From Sulfurivirga caldicuralii (GTDB lineage: Bacteria > Pseudomonadota > Gammaproteobacteria > Thiomicrospirales > Thiomicrospiraceae), in assembly GCF_900141795.1 (NCBI RefSeq), contig NZ_FSRE01000001.1, forward strand, positions 496,001 to 560,000: 64,000 nt of DNA. Reading direction: 5' to 3'. How positions within the stretch are numbered: position 1 is the stretch's first letter; each line of letters begins with the position of its first letter. Below, one piece after another: positions 9,585-18,922 of the stretch. The position numbers and the translations under genes are program-made. The notes beneath the pieces were generated by a model. It was not told the DNA's origin, did not search any database, and saw only the letters and a list, made by a program, of their open reading frames with translations.

Positions 9585-9710
9585 TTACTTCTGGCGGGCC
9601 TTGAAGCGCGGGTTGGTTTTGCAGATCACATAGACCTTGCCGCGGCGGCGAACCACCTGACAGTCCTTGTGTCGCTTCTTGGCTGATTTCAGTGAAGAAA
9701 GAACTTTCAT
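9585..9710 (-). CDS. rpmJ: 50S ribosomal protein L36, zinc-independent type
   Basis: A 41-residue basic protein, [18 protein letters not shown] at the start and [10 protein letters not shown] at the end. It resembles the YkgO-type (C-minus) L36: only Cys17 and Cys30 remain, and the four-ligand C-x2-C...C...H zinc ribbon of classic L36 is incomplete. The true start is the Met at 9710; an upstream in-frame ATG at 9776 would add 22 unrelated residues. In known cases this form replaces zinc-L36 when zinc is scarce. A good sigma70 promoter lies upstream (9748-9776), and I saw no clear Zur site. No other ribosomal gene is adjacent. Confidence 0.9.
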   Translation of the reverse strand: MKVLSSLKSAKKRHKDCQVVRRRGKVYVICKTNPRFKARQK

Positions 9711-9747
9711 GACAATCCCCGTTGAACTGGTGGCTTCAAAAAACGGC

Positions 9748-9776
9748 ATTATGCATACGGATAGCCAAAAAGTCAA
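9748..9776 (-). promoter_or_regulatory. Sigma70 promoter for rpmJ
   Basis: On the minus strand TTGACT (9771-9776) and CATAAT (9748-9753) are separated by exactly 17 bp and lie about 40 bp before the rpmJ start codon. Confidence 0.75.
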
Positions 9777-9810
9777 TGTACAACACCATATTGGCTAAAC
9801 TATCGTCCCC

Positions 9811-11745
9811 ATGAGTCGCCTGGAACAGCACGTCGATCGGTATTTTTCTTCAGCGTCCCCCCTTATGGAGGTGGTGGAGGGGTTTCAGCCGCGTCCGGGT
9901 CAGCAACAGATGGCCCAGGCGGTGGCCAAAGCCATCACGGCGCGGGGAACGCTCGTTGTGGAGGCAGGCACGGGGACGGGCAAGACCTTTGCCTATCTGG
10001 TGCCGGCCCTGCTCAGCGGCAAAAAGATCCTTATTTCCACCGCCACCAAGAATCTGCAGGAGCAGCTCACGGCACGGGATTTGCCCCGGCTGATGGCGCA
10101 GCTGGCGCCGCGCGGACAGGTCCTGCAGCTGAAAGGGCGTGAAAATTATGTCTGCCAGCAGCGCCTGTTGCTCGCCGAGCGCAATCCGGATCTGCCGCGG
10201 GCGCAGCTGCATGCCATCGCCCAGATCCGCACCTGGTTAAGCAGTGGTGGGGATGGGGATCGCGCCCATTGCGAGCACGTCCCGGAAGATGATCCGGCAT
10301 GGCGGCATGTCTGTGCCCGCGCCGAGTTTTGTCAGGCGGCCAGGTGCGGTGATGACGAGGGAGATGGCTGCATTGTGCCGCGCCTGCGCCGCGAAGCCCA
10401 GAGCGCGCGGGTGGTGGTGGTGAATCATCATCTGCTGGCTGCGGACATGGCGTTGCGCGCGCAAGGCAAGGGGGCGCTGCTGCCCGAATTCGATGTGTAT
10501 GTCATTGATGAAGCCCATCAGCTGCCGGAAACCATGCAGCAGTTTTTCGGTGAACAGTGCAGTTCGGCCCAATTCGTGCAGTTGCTCAAGGATGCGCGCC
10601 AGGCGGGTACTGAAGACGCACCAGACGACAATGTGCTGTCCGAGCAGCTGGACGCGCTTGAAGACGCGCTCCTGTCGTTTCAGAGCAGCCTGAGTCGGTT
10701 TGAGGGGCGCTGGGCCTTGAGGGAGCGACGCGCGGAGATAACCGCTCTCATGGAAGCCCTTGAAGCGCCGCTGGAGCAGCTGTGCGATCATCTGGAGGCC
10801 ATCGCCCCCCGCAGTGTGCAGCTACAGGCCGCGGCGCAGAGCGCCCAGACGTTGCTGGACGCGCTCCGGCACTGGCGGGGCGCCGAGGATGGGCATGCGG
10901 TGGCCTGGGCCGAGGTGCAGAGCAACTGGTGGCGGTTATATCTGACGCCTCTGTCCATCAGTGGCGACTTTTCAAACATCAAGGCGCAGCTGGAAGGTGC
11001 GTGGATCTTTACCTCGGCGACCCTGGCCGATCATCACGGCTTTACGTCCTTTTGCCGCAAGCTGGGGTTGGGCGAAGTGGATACGCTGAAAGTGGACAGC
11101 CCATTTGACCACGCGACGCAGGGGCTGATCTACCACCCAGAGCAGTTGCCGGAGCCCAATCGCCCCGACTACACGCGCCAGTGCCTGCGGCGTGCCTGGC
11201 CTGTGCTGGAAGCGGCGCAGGGGCATGCCCTGTTGCTGTTCTCCAGTTTCCGCGCCCTGAACGAGGCAGCTGAGCTGTTGCGCCCCCACTGGAAAGGGAC
11301 GGTTCTGGTGCAGGGCGAAGACAGCAAGGCGCAACTGCTCGAGCGATTCCGCGCTGCGCGGCGCCCGCTGCTGCTGGCGACGGCCAGTTTCTGGGAGGGG
11401 GTGGATATTCCGGGGGATGACTTGCGCGTGGTGCTGATCGACAAGATTCCCTTCGCCAGCCCGGACGATCCGGTGCTGCAGGCGCAGGATACGCGCCTGA
11501 AAGAGGAGGGCAAGAGCGGCTTTGCCCTGTTGCAGCTGCCTCGGGCGACGCTGGCGCTGAAGCAGGGGGTGGGGCGCCTGATTCGCACCGAAACCGACCA
11601 TGGCGTGCTGATTCTCTGCGACCCGCGCCTCACTTCGCGAAGCTATGGCACCACCATTCTCAATCAGCTGCCCCGCTTTGCCTGGACGCAGGACGGGCGC
11701 GTCGCGGCTGCTTTTTTGAAGCAGAATTTTGCCTCAGAGGGTTGA
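9811..11745 (+). CDS. yoaA: ATP-dependent DNA helicase, YoaA/DinG type (XPD-like, Fe-S)
   Basis: Superfamily 2 helicase of the DinG/XPD group, probably 5'-3' and involved in repair of blocked forks. The 644-residue product has Walker A AGTGTGKT near residue 54, a DEAH box in VIDEAHQLPE (about 233) and the C-terminal motif V/VI region with GVGRLIRTETDHG. Between Walker A and DEAH lies a Cys-rich stretch (Cys at YVCQQR, AHCEH, HVCAR, EFCQ, RCGDD) that matches the Fe-S ligand region, although more Cys are present than the four needed. Length fits E. coli YoaA (636) better than DinG (716). It is divergent from rpmJ. Confidence 0.88.
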   Translation: MSRLEQHVDRYFSSASPLMEVVEGFQPRPGQQQMAQAVAKAITARGTLVVEAGTGTGKTFAYLVPALLSGKKILISTATKNLQEQLTARDLPRLMAQLAPRGQVLQLKGRENYVCQQRLLLAERNPDLPRAQLHAIAQIRTWLSSGGDGDRAHCEHVPEDDPAWRHVCARAEFCQAARCGDDEGDGCIVPRLRREAQSARVVVVNHHLLAADMALRAQGKGALLPEFDVYVIDEAHQLPETMQQFFGEQCSSAQFVQLLKDARQAGTEDAPDDNVLSEQLDALEDALLSFQSSLSRFEGRWALRERRAEITALMEALEAPLEQLCDHLEAIAPRSVQLQAAAQSAQTLLDALRHWRGAEDGHAVAWAEVQSNWWRLYLTPLSISGDFSNIKAQLEGAWIFTSATLADHHGFTSFCRKLGLGEVDTLKVDSPFDHATQGLIYHPEQLPEPNRPDYTRQCLRRAWPVLEAAQGHALLLFSSFRALNEAAELLRPHWKGTVLVQGEDSKAQLLERFRAARRPLLLATASFWEGVDIPGDDLRVVLIDKIPFASPDDPVLQAQDTRLKEEGKSGFALLQLPRATLALKQGVGRLIRTETDHGVLILCDPRLTSRSYGTTILNQLPRFAWTQDGRVAAAFLKQNFASEG

Positions 11746-11817
11746 AATGCATTTGTCTGCGCCTATGAAAGGGGGGCATTCAGTTTATTTTTCAATCCGT
11801 TCAAGAGGAGAATACCC

Positions 11818-12309
11818 ATGAAACGACCCTACGCGCTGATTTTTCTGATGACATTTCTTGGTATTATCGCCGGTTGGGGTGCGGGCAGCTATCTGAGCAA
11901 TGCCGACCTGAAGGCCACTCTGGCCACCATGCCGGCTGCCCCGGTCGTGATCGCATCAAAGTATGATCAGAAAGCGAAATCCCTGGCATTGACCTTCAGC
12001 AACCCGGGCGGTCAGCCCATTACCCTGCTGGGCAAGGCTGTGGCTTTCCAGCCCAAGAAAGGACAGGGTTATGAAATCGCCTATGTGGACTTTGATAAGC
12101 CCTTCGTAGTGCCCGCCTTTTCTGTGGCGACACTGGCGGTGCAGATGAAAGCCAATACACCGGATCTGGTGGACGGCGATGTAGTGGCCACCACCATTCG
12201 CTACGCCTATGCGCTGCTGCCGGATGTGTATGACATGACTCATGTGTTTACCCACGGTCAGCCGGCACAGGCCCCTGAAGCGCTGAAAAAACCTGCCGAC
12301 AGCAAATAA
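11818..12309 (+). CDS. Unknown membrane-anchored protein
   Basis: I do not recognise this 163-residue protein. It has one N-terminal hydrophobic segment (about residues 5-28, LIFLMTFLGIIAGWGAGSYL) that could be an uncleaved anchor, then a soluble, probably periplasmic beta-rich domain with repeated phrases such as NPGGQPITLLGKAV and FDKPFVVPAFSVATL. The ribosome binding site is AAGAGGAG, 8 nt before the ATG. It is 13 nt upstream of the next gene and was probably cotranscribed with it, which suggests a two-gene membrane unit. Confidence 0.75.
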   Translation: MKRPYALIFLMTFLGIIAGWGAGSYLSNADLKATLATMPAAPVVIASKYDQKAKSLALTFSNPGGQPITLLGKAVAFQPKKGQGYEIAYVDFDKPFVVPAFSVATLAVQMKANTPDLVDGDVVATTIRYAYALLPDVYDMTHVFTHGQPAQAPEALKKPADSK

Positions 12310-12322
12310 GGAGGGGTGAATC

Positions 12323-13054
12323 ATGATTACCCGTAAAGACTGGCTTGAACAGGTGCTCTACTGGGGCATGCTGTTCGCGTTGGCGGTATTCGTCACCCTG
12401 TTGCTGCTGGACCTGATCATTCGTCCGTGGCTGCCGGAAGAGGTGGCGTTCGTACTGGGTTTCGCCACCTTCTACCTGTTGGCCAACACCCTCTTTTTCG
12501 GCTATGGCAGCCTGAGTGCCTATCTGGACAAGCTGGCCAAGAGCGAATTGACAGAAGCCGACAGGCAGAAGGCGTATGAAAAGAGTGGTGCCAGCAAGCA
12601 CGGTCTGATTGAGCAGCTGACCCACTATGGTATTGCGACCATCTGGCTGGATCGCTATTCACCCTATCGGTATGCCTATCTGGGGCTTTATCTCCTGCTG
12701 GCAGCCTCGGTGTTGACCCTGAATCTGAACCTGGTGAGCGGCCTGACCACCGGCTCCATTCTGGAGGGGCTGTTCTGGGGGGCTACCCTTGTCAGCGTGT
12801 TTGTGCTCGCTGCGGACAGCGTGGTACGCTGGCAGTATGCGCACACTGTGGCCGAACCGGTTTACCAGACCCTGGCACCGGCTTTGATGGCGGCGCAAGC
12901 ACCGACGCCTGAAGCGCAGGAACAGGAATACGAGCTGGCCCACAACAAGGTCTGCCCGGATCCTGATGACAAGGAATGTCAGGCAGCGGTGCACGAGGCC
13001 GAAAAGACCGACAAGGCCTCCGACGCAGACAAGGAAGCAGGCAAAAAGGCCTGA
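12323..13054 (+). CDS. Unknown multi-pass membrane protein
   Basis: This 243-residue protein is not recognised. Hydrophobic segments are seen near residues 10-30, 35-58, 110-130 and 145-165. A cytosolic or periplasmic loop lies between the second and third pairs (about 60-105). A charged, low-complexity Glu/Lys/Ala tail contains two Cys (KVCPDPDDKECQ). The ribosome binding site AAGGAGGGG precedes the ATG. It follows the anchored protein at 11818 and is closed by an intrinsic terminator at 13078, so the two genes form a unit separate from lolCD. Confidence 0.75.
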   Translation: MITRKDWLEQVLYWGMLFALAVFVTLLLLDLIIRPWLPEEVAFVLGFATFYLLANTLFFGYGSLSAYLDKLAKSELTEADRQKAYEKSGASKHGLIEQLTHYGIATIWLDRYSPYRYAYLGLYLLLAASVLTLNLNLVSGLTTGSILEGLFWGATLVSVFVLAADSVVRWQYAHTVAEPVYQTLAPALMAAQAPTPEAQEQEYELAHNKVCPDPDDKECQAAVHEAEKTDKASDADKEAGKKA

Positions 13055-13077
13055 AACGGACTTCAGACCCTGCGATG

Positions 13078-13102
13078 AACCCGGCCCCGTGCCGGGTTTT
13101 TC
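13078..13102 (+). terminator. Intrinsic terminator after the unknown membrane pair
   Basis: Perfect 8-bp stem AACCCGGC/GCCGGGTT (13078-13085 and 13091-13098) with loop CCCGT, followed by a short T run. Confidence 0.88.
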
Positions 13103-13142
13103 ATTTATACTTGCAGACTTTGCGACATTTCACTGATCCCCG

Positions 13143-14393
13143 ATGAACAATCTCCCCTACGAGCTGCAGCTGGGCATTCGCTATACCCGTGCCAAACGCC
13201 GTAACGGCTTTATTTCCTTCATGTCCTTTTCCTCCATGGCCGGCATCGCGCTGGGGGTGATGGCGCTGATCGTGGTGATGTCGGTCATGAATGGCTTTCA
13301 GGTGGAGCTGCGAGAGCGTATCCTCAGCATGACGGCACACATGCAGATCACCGGCTACGATCAGCGTCTGCGCAATTGGAAAAAGGTCTATGAGGCGGTG
13401 CAGGATGTGCCCCATGTGGTGGGGGCGGCGCCGCTTATCAAGGAGCAGAGCATGCTGGCGTTCGGTCGTAATGTGACCGGTGCCATGCTGTGGGGGGTGG
13501 ATCCCGCCTATGAAAATCAGGTGGCAAAACTGGATGCAGCCATTGAGGATGGTTCGCTGAAGGAACTCAATGGTCATCGATATGGCATCTACCTGGGCAA
13601 GGATCTGGCGGAAAAGCTGGGCGTACGCAAGGGAGACAAGGTGACCGTCATCGCGCCCGAGGCCAGCGCCACGCTGCTGGGCGTGATGCCGCGCTTCAAG
13701 CGCTTTACTGTACTGGGTACCTTTTCCGTGGGCATGTACGAATACGATGTGGGTCTGGCGGTGGTGCATATCCGGGATGCGGCCAAGATATTCCGTTATG
13801 GTGATGCGGTCTCCAGTCTGGTGCTCAAGCTGGATGACCTGTTTGCCATTCAGCCGGTACGCGATGCCCTGGCGCAACGTCTGGACGACACCCTCTATGT
13901 GGTGGACTGGACGCAGCAGCACCGCAACTTTTTCAAGGCCGTGCAGATGGAAAAGCGCATGATGTTTCTGGTGCTGGCGCTGATCATCATGGTGGCCGCT
14001 TTCAATATTGTCTCCATGATGGTCATGGTGGTGACCGACAAGCAGAGTGACATCGCCGTATTGCGTACACTGGGGGCGACGCCGCTGAGTATTCAGTTCA
14101 TGTTCATGGTGCAGGGACTGATTATTGGGACCGCCGGCACCCTGCTGGGCATTGTTTTGGGTGTGGCGCTGGCCCTCAACCTGGATGTGGTGGTGCCGTG
14201 GATCGAGCGGACCTTTGGCTTCCACTTCTTCCCGCCGGACGTCTATTACATCAGCGAAGTGCCTTCAAAACTGGCGTGGACCGACGTGGAAGGCGTGGCG
14301 CTGCTGGCGTTTGCGCTGACGCTGCTGGCGACGCTCTATCCCAGTTGGCGGGCCGCACGCATTCAACCGGCGGAGGCGTTGCGCTATGAATAA
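13143..14393 (+). CDS. lolC: Lipoprotein-releasing ABC transporter permease (LolC/LolE/LolF type)
   Basis: Permease of the Lol exporter that extracts mature outer-membrane lipoproteins from the inner membrane and passes them to LolA. The 416-residue product shows the MacB/FtsX-type plan: one membrane helix near residue 30, a large periplasmic domain (about 50-270), then three helices (about 270-405) ending in the coupling motif [14 protein letters not shown]. Only this one permease lies with lolD, and no second permease follows as in lolCDE. The subunit may therefore act as a homodimer (LolF type), which I infer only from context. Confidence 0.92.
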   Translation: MNNLPYELQLGIRYTRAKRRNGFISFMSFSSMAGIALGVMALIVVMSVMNGFQVELRERILSMTAHMQITGYDQRLRNWKKVYEAVQDVPHVVGAAPLIKEQSMLAFGRNVTGAMLWGVDPAYENQVAKLDAAIEDGSLKELNGHRYGIYLGKDLAEKLGVRKGDKVTVIAPEASATLLGVMPRFKRFTVLGTFSVGMYEYDVGLAVVHIRDAAKIFRYGDAVSSLVLKLDDLFAIQPVRDALAQRLDDTLYVVDWTQQHRNFFKAVQMEKRMMFLVLALIIMVAAFNIVSMMVMVVTDKQSDIAVLRTLGATPLSIQFMFMVQGLIIGTAGTLLGIVLGVALALNLDVVVPWIERTFGFHFFPPDVYYISEVPSKLAWTDVEGVALLAFALTLLATLYPSWRAARIQPAEALRYE

Positions 14394-15069
14394 CCGTGTG
14401 CTTGAAGGGCGCAATCTGGTCAAGACCTATCGCGATGGTCCAGCAGAGACGCCGGTGTTAAAAGGCGTTTCCCTGATCCTGCATCGCCGTGAGCGGGTGG
14501 CCATCGTGGGCAGTTCCGGCTCCGGCAAGAGCACACTGCTGCACCTGCTGGGAGGGCTGGATCGGCCCACAGACGGCGAGGTGCTGTTATTGGGACAGCC
14601 GTTTTCCAAGTTGGGGGAGGCCGCCCGCGGGCGGCTGCGCAACCGCCACATGGGCTTCGTATATCAGTTTCACCATCTGCTGCCTGAGCTGACGGCAGAA
14701 GAAAACGTGATGATGCCGTTGCTGATCCGCCGTGAATCCGAGGCGACGGCGCGCGACAAGGCCCTTGCGCTGCTGGATGCCGTAGGGCTGAGTCGTCGCA
14801 CGGCGCACAAGCCGTCCGAGCTCTCCGGCGGTGAACGTCAGCGGGTGGCGCTGGCGCGGGCGTTGGTGACCGAGCCGGACTGCGTGCTGGCGGATGAGCC
14901 CACCGGCAATCTGGACAGCCGTTCAGCCGAGCAGGTGTTGAGTCTGATGGACGACCTTAATCAGCGCTTTGGCACCGCGCTGCTTGTCGTCACCCACGAT
15001 GTCAACATTGCGGCGCGAATGGACCGCACGCTGACCCTGCGGGATGGCATGATCAGGGTGGAAGAATAG
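14386..15069 (+). CDS. lolD: Lipoprotein-releasing system ATP-binding protein LolD
   Basis: ABC ATPase that powers lipoprotein release by the LolC-type permease. The 227-residue product has Walker A GSSGSGKS, the Q loop in [16 protein letters not shown], signature LSGGERQR and Walker B CVLADEP. It overlaps the permease gene by 8 nt. Its stop codon TAG (15067-15069) runs directly into a copy of the dispersed GGGGGTCCCCGAC repeat, so the extreme C terminus (MIRVEE) may have been set by that insertion. The protein is otherwise full length. Confidence 0.96.
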   Translation: MNNRVLEGRNLVKTYRDGPAETPVLKGVSLILHRRERVAIVGSSGSGKSTLLHLLGGLDRPTDGEVLLLGQPFSKLGEAARGRLRNRHMGFVYQFHHLLPELTAEENVMMPLLIRRESEATARDKALALLDAVGLSRRTAHKPSELSGGERQRVALARALVTEPDCVLADEPTGNLDSRSAEQVLSLMDDLNQRFGTALLVVTHDVNIAARMDRTLTLRDGMIRVEE

Positions 15070-15087
15070 GGGGGTCCCCGACTTTTT
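15069..15087 (-). repeat. Dispersed 20-bp repeat, copy 2 (at lolD stop)
   Basis: The plus strand reads GGGGGGTCCCCGACTTTTT, starting at the last base of the lolD stop codon. A T-rich GGCG/CGCC hairpin sequence follows at 15091-15110. Confidence 0.8.
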
Positions 15088-15112
15088 GCGAGGCGGTTTT
15101 TTTCGCCGCTAC

Positions 15113-15150
15113 AAAAAAGCCCGCAGAACAAGTGTCCAGCGGGCTTTTTT
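15113..15150. terminator. Bidirectional terminator between lolD and the YgaP-like gene
   Basis: GCCCGC (15119-15124) pairs with GCGGGC (15139-15144), flanked by A6 and T6. It lies between converging genes. Confidence 0.82.
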
Positions 15151-15167
15151 ATGGCATGGAGCGGGGT

Positions 15168-15398
15168 TTACTGTTCCTGTTGTGCCTGACGGGGAGCAAA
15201 GGGGCTGGGGCCGTGCTTCATGCCCAGTTTTTCCAGAATCTTCACCAGCGGGCAGAAACCGGTCAGCGCAGAGATGATCAGATTCAGGCCGACAAAGGCG
15301 GTGAGCAGAATCCACCAGCTGTTGATCCACATGGCCAGCGCCAGGCTGATCAGAATCATGGAGCCGGCAAAAATCGGTACGAAACGTTCGATGGTCAT
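15168..15398 (-). CDS. YgaP-like small inner-membrane protein (DUF2892)
   Basis: This 76-residue protein has two closely spaced membrane helices (about residues 8-27 and 29-48) and the family phrase NLIISALTGFCPLVKILEKLGMK with a single conserved Cys. That matches the stand-alone YgaP transmembrane domain family. In other proteins this domain is attached to a rhodanese, but here there is none. Function is unknown. The gene is monocistronic between a terminator and the tig promoter region. Confidence 0.85.
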   Translation of the reverse strand: MTIERFVPIFAGSMILISLALAMWINSWWILLTAFVGLNLIISALTGFCPLVKILEKLGMKHGPSPFAPRQAQQEQ

Positions 15399-15569
15399 GG
15401 CAGTCCTCTCAAAATTATTTATAGGGGGATTAACAAAAGCTTATTTTATCCATGCAGCACAGTGCACGGCAAGTTCAAGTTGTTGTTTTGACGAGATGGC
15501 TTATAATTGCGGCTTTTGATCGACGGGCCTGGGCCCGAAGCATCGTCAACCTACAGAGTAGAGCGTTTT

Positions 15570-16877
15570 ATGCAAGTCACTGTCAACAAACCTGAATCAG
15601 GTCTCGAATACGAAATGGAAGTGGTGCTGCCTGCCGAGCAGATCAACGAGCAGGTCAACCAGCGTCTGGCGGAAATCCGCCGCACTGTGAAGATGGACGG
15701 CTTCCGTCCGGGCAAGGTGCCTCTGTCTATCGTCAAGAAGCGCTACGGGCCGCAGGTTCGCCAGGAAATTCTCGGCGATGTGGTTTACAAGGCGTTCTAC
15801 GATGCCGCCGCACAGGAAGATCTGAAAGTGGCCGGCTACCCGCGCTTTGAAAAGCTGGAAGACGAAGGCGACACCATTCGCTTTACTGCCAAGTTTGATG
15901 TGCTGCCGGAAATCGAGCTGCCGGATCTGAGCAGTCTCGAAGTGGAAAAGGTAGAAGGTGAAATCACCGATGCCGACGTGGATGCCATGATCGACAAGCT
16001 GCGTGATCAGAAGAAGCGCTGGCGTCCGGCCAATGGCAACAAGAAGGCGGCCGAGGGCAATCAGGTGATCATCGACTTTGAAGGGTTTGTGGATGGTGAA
16101 GCCTTTGAAGGCGGCAAGGCGGAAAACGTGCCCCTCGTGCTGGGCAGCGGCCGCATGATCCCCGGCTTCGAGGAAGGCATCCTCGGCATGAAGAAGGGTG
16201 AAGAGAAGACCATTACCGTTAAGTTTCCCGAGGACTACCACGCCGAGTCCCTGGCCGGCAAGGATGCCGAGTTCAAGATCAAGGTGCACTCCGTTCAGGT
16301 AGAAGAGAAGCCTGAGGTGGATGAGGAATTTGTGAAAGAGTTCGGCGTGGAAAGCGGCGATGTGGAAGAGTTCCGCAAGGAAATCCGCGAAAACATGGCG
16401 CGCGAGCTCAAGCGCCTGGTCACCGCGCAGAACCGCAATGCCGTGCTGGCAGCGCTGGACAAGGCCGTGGAGATCAAGCTGCCCAAGTCGCTGGTGGATC
16501 AGGAGATCCAGACCATGATGCAGAACCAGCTGCGCGAGCTGCAGATGCAGGGCGTGGATCCCAGTCAGGTGCAGCTGAACGCGGAAGATTTCCGCGAGCG
16601 TGCCGAGCAACGCATCCGCCTGGGACTGGTCATTGGCCAGCTGATCAAGGATCTGGGTATCGAGGTGACACCGGAAGAGATCGAAGCCTACATCCGTGAG
16701 CAGGCCTCGGCCTACGAAGATCCGGAAGAGGTCGTGCAGTGGTACAAGCAGAATCCGGAGCACCTGCGCGAGATCGAAGCCATTCTGGTGGAAAACAAGG
16801 TGGCGGACGCAGTGCTCGACAAAGCCAAGACCACCGCGGTGAAAAAGACCTTCGAGGAGCTGACTGCTCAGGGGTGA
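15570..16877 (+). CDS. tig: Trigger factor
   Basis: Ribosome-associated chaperone and peptidyl-prolyl isomerase acting on nascent chains. The 435-residue product has the ribosome-docking signature GFRPGKVP (about residue 45), an FKBP-like middle domain (about 150-245, VIIDFEGFVDGEAFEGG) and a long helical C-terminal domain. The ATG at 15570 gives the classic MQVTVNKPESGLEYEM start; an in-frame ATG 63 nt upstream adds residues not typical of the family. A TATAAT lies at 15502-15507. Gene order tig-clpP-clpX-lon is conserved. Confidence 0.97.
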   Translation: MQVTVNKPESGLEYEMEVVLPAEQINEQVNQRLAEIRRTVKMDGFRPGKVPLSIVKKRYGPQVRQEILGDVVYKAFYDAAAQEDLKVAGYPRFEKLEDEGDTIRFTAKFDVLPEIELPDLSSLEVEKVEGEITDADVDAMIDKLRDQKKRWRPANGNKKAAEGNQVIIDFEGFVDGEAFEGGKAENVPLVLGSGRMIPGFEEGILGMKKGEEKTITVKFPEDYHAESLAGKDAEFKIKVHSVQVEEKPEVDEEFVKEFGVESGDVEEFRKEIRENMARELKRLVTAQNRNAVLAALDKAVEIKLPKSLVDQEIQTMMQNQLRELQMQGVDPSQVQLNAEDFRERAEQRIRLGLVIGQLIKDLGIEVTPEEIEAYIREQASAYEDPEEVVQWYKQNPEHLREIEAILVENKVADAVLDKAKTTAVKKTFEELTAQG

Positions 16878-16906
16878 TCACCGTTCCCGTGACGGCTTTG
16901 CGTGAA

Positions 16907-16936
16907 AAGGCTTGTCATTTGACAAGCCTTTTTTTT
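16907..16936 (+). terminator. Intrinsic terminator after tig
   Basis: An 11-bp stem, AAGGCTTGTCA/TGACAAGCCTT with a TT loop, is followed by a run of T. It separates tig from clpP, so clpP probably has its own promoter. Confidence 0.88.
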
Positions 16937-16988
16937 GCGGTAGTCTATCCTTATAAACAGACAATAAAAGATAAAAGGAATACCCTGT

Positions 16989-17600
16989 ATGCAAGACATT
17001 GAAAACACCCTGGTGCCCATCGTCATCGAACAGACCAGCCGCGGCGAGCGCTCGTTCGATATTTACTCACGCCTGCTGAAGGAGCGCGTGATCTTTCTGG
17101 TGGGCCCGGTGGAAGACCACATGGCAAACCTGATTGTGGCACAGATGTTGTTTCTTGAGTCCGAGAACCCGGAAAAGGATATCCATCTGTACATCAATTC
17201 GCCGGGTGGGAGCGTGACGGCGGGGATGGCCATTTACGACACCATGAACTTCATCAAGCCCGATGTCAGCACCATGTGCATCGGTCAGGCGGCCAGTATG
17301 GGCGCATTTCTGCTGGCGGGCGGTGCCAAGGGCAAGCGCTATGCGCTGCCCCACAGCCGTGTGATGATCCACCAGCCGCTGGGCGGTTTCCAGGGGCAGG
17401 CGAGCGATATCGAGATTCACGCCAAGGAAATCCTGAAAATTCGCCATACCTTGAACGAAGAGCTGGCGAAAAACACGGGTCAGCCGCTCGAGCGCATCGA
17501 GCAGGACACGGATCGAGACAACTTCATGGGCGCATGGGAAGCCCAGGAATACGGCCTGATTGATCAGGTTCTGACAAAACGAGAAGGTAACGATGAGTAA
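16989..17600 (+). CDS. clpP: ATP-dependent Clp protease proteolytic subunit
   Basis: Serine peptidase that forms the double-heptamer chamber working with ClpX or ClpA. The 203-residue product shows the catalytic triad Ser103 (GQAASMGAF), His128 (RVMIHQP) and Asp177 (EQDTDRDNF). The N terminus includes a short propeptide-like stretch. It overlaps clpX by 8 nt, so the protease and its unfoldase are translationally coupled. Confidence 0.97.
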   Translation: MQDIENTLVPIVIEQTSRGERSFDIYSRLLKERVIFLVGPVEDHMANLIVAQMLFLESENPEKDIHLYINSPGGSVTAGMAIYDTMNFIKPDVSTMCIGQAASMGAFLLAGGAKGKRYALPHSRVMIHQPLGGFQGQASDIEIHAKEILKIRHTLNEELAKNTGQPLERIEQDTDRDNFMGAWEAQEYGLIDQVLTKREGNDE

Positions 17601-18918
17601 GCACGACGACAAGGATCTCTACTGCTCCTTTTGCGGCAAGCACCAGGACGAGGTGCGCAAGCTGATTGCGGGACCTGGCGTCTATATCTGTGACGAGTGC
17701 GTGAATCTGTGCAACGAGATTCTGCGCGAGGAATTTGAAGGTCGCGGCGAAGGCAGCTCAACCTTTCAGCTGGACAAGCTGCCGACGCCCCACGAAATCA
17801 AGCAGCACCTGGATGACTATGTCATCGGTCAGGACAAGGCCAAGAAGATTCTGGCCGTGGCGGTCTACAACCACTACAAGCGCCTGATGGCCGGTCAGCA
17901 GGATGATGATGTTGAGCTGAACAAGTCCAATATCCTCATGATTGGCCCGACCGGTTCGGGCAAGACGCTGCTGGCACAGACGCTGGCCAAGATGCTGGAC
18001 GTGCCCTTTGCCATTGCCGACGCCACCTCGCTGACCGAAGCTGGCTATGTGGGCGAGGATGTGGAGAGCATCATCCTCAAGCTGCTGCAGCGCTGTGATA
18101 ACGATCCGGAAAAGGCCGAGCGCGGCATTATCTATATCGATGAGATCGACAAGATTACGCGCAAGTCGGAAAACCCGTCCATAACCCGGGATGTTTCCGG
18201 CGAAGGCGTGCAGCAGGCACTGCTGAAGATCATCGAAGGCACCATTGCCAATGTACCGCCGCAGGGCGGGCGCAAGCACCCGAATCAGGAAATGATTCAG
18301 GTGGACACCTCCAAGATCCTGTTCATCGTGGGCGGCGCCTTCGAAGGCCTGGACAAGATCATCGAGCAGCGCGTTGCGCAGGGTTCGGGCATCGGTTTTG
18401 CCGCGGTGGTGAAGGCAAAGGACAAGGATCGCGATATCAGCGAGCTGTTCGAGCAGGTGGAGCCGGAGGATCTGGTCAAATATGGCCTGATCCCGGAATT
18501 CGTTGGTCGCCTGCCGGTGATTGCCACCCTGGAGGCGCTGGATGAAGAGGCGTTGGTACGCATCCTCACCGAGCCGAAAAATGCACTGGTGAAACAGTTC
18601 CAGAAGATGTTCGAACTGGAAGGCGTGCAGCTGCAGTTTACCGATGATGCTGTGCGCGCCATTGCGCAGGAAGCCATCAAGCGCAAGACCGGCGCCCGCG
18701 GTCTGCGCGCCATTCTCGAGCATCTGCTGCTGGATCTGATGTACGACCTGCCCAGCATGCCAGATGTAGAGAAGGTGGTGATCGACGAAGCTGTGGTCAA
18801 GGGAGACAAACAGCCGGTTCTGGTGTACAAGACCGAGAAGAAGGACGGCGGCAAGAAGCCAGCCAAGTCCAGCAGCAAGACGAACGAAAAACCTCAACAA
18901 GCCTCAGGAACCGAATAA
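17593..18918 (+). CDS. clpX: Clp protease ATP-binding subunit ClpX
   Basis: AAA+ unfoldase that recognises degrons and feeds ClpP. The 441-residue product has an N-terminal C4 zinc finger (CSFCGK...CDECVNLC), Walker A GPTGSGKT, Walker [10 protein letters not shown], the pore loop GYVGEDVE and an IGF-like loop for ClpP docking (GIGFAA). The C terminus is a Lys/Ser-rich tail. It overlaps clpP and is 4 nt upstream of lon. Confidence 0.97.
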   Translation: MSKHDDKDLYCSFCGKHQDEVRKLIAGPGVYICDECVNLCNEILREEFEGRGEGSSTFQLDKLPTPHEIKQHLDDYVIGQDKAKKILAVAVYNHYKRLMAGQQDDDVELNKSNILMIGPTGSGKTLLAQTLAKMLDVPFAIADATSLTEAGYVGEDVESIILKLLQRCDNDPEKAERGIIYIDEIDKITRKSENPSITRDVSGEGVQQALLKIIEGTIANVPPQGGRKHPNQEMIQVDTSKILFIVGGAFEGLDKIIEQRVAQGSGIGFAAVVKAKDKDRDISELFEQVEPEDLVKYGLIPEFVGRLPVIATLEALDEEALVRILTEPKNALVKQFQKMFELEGVQLQFTDDAVRAIAQEAIKRKTGARGLRAILEHLLLDLMYDLPSMPDVEKVVIDEAVVKGDKQPVLVYKTEKKDGGKKPAKSSSKTNEKPQQASGTE

Positions 18919-18922
18919 GAGT

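Noticed and set aside
15488-15507. TTGACG and TATAAT before tig as a promoter
   Set aside because: Spacing is only 8 bp. The TATAAT may be real but this -35 cannot pair with it.
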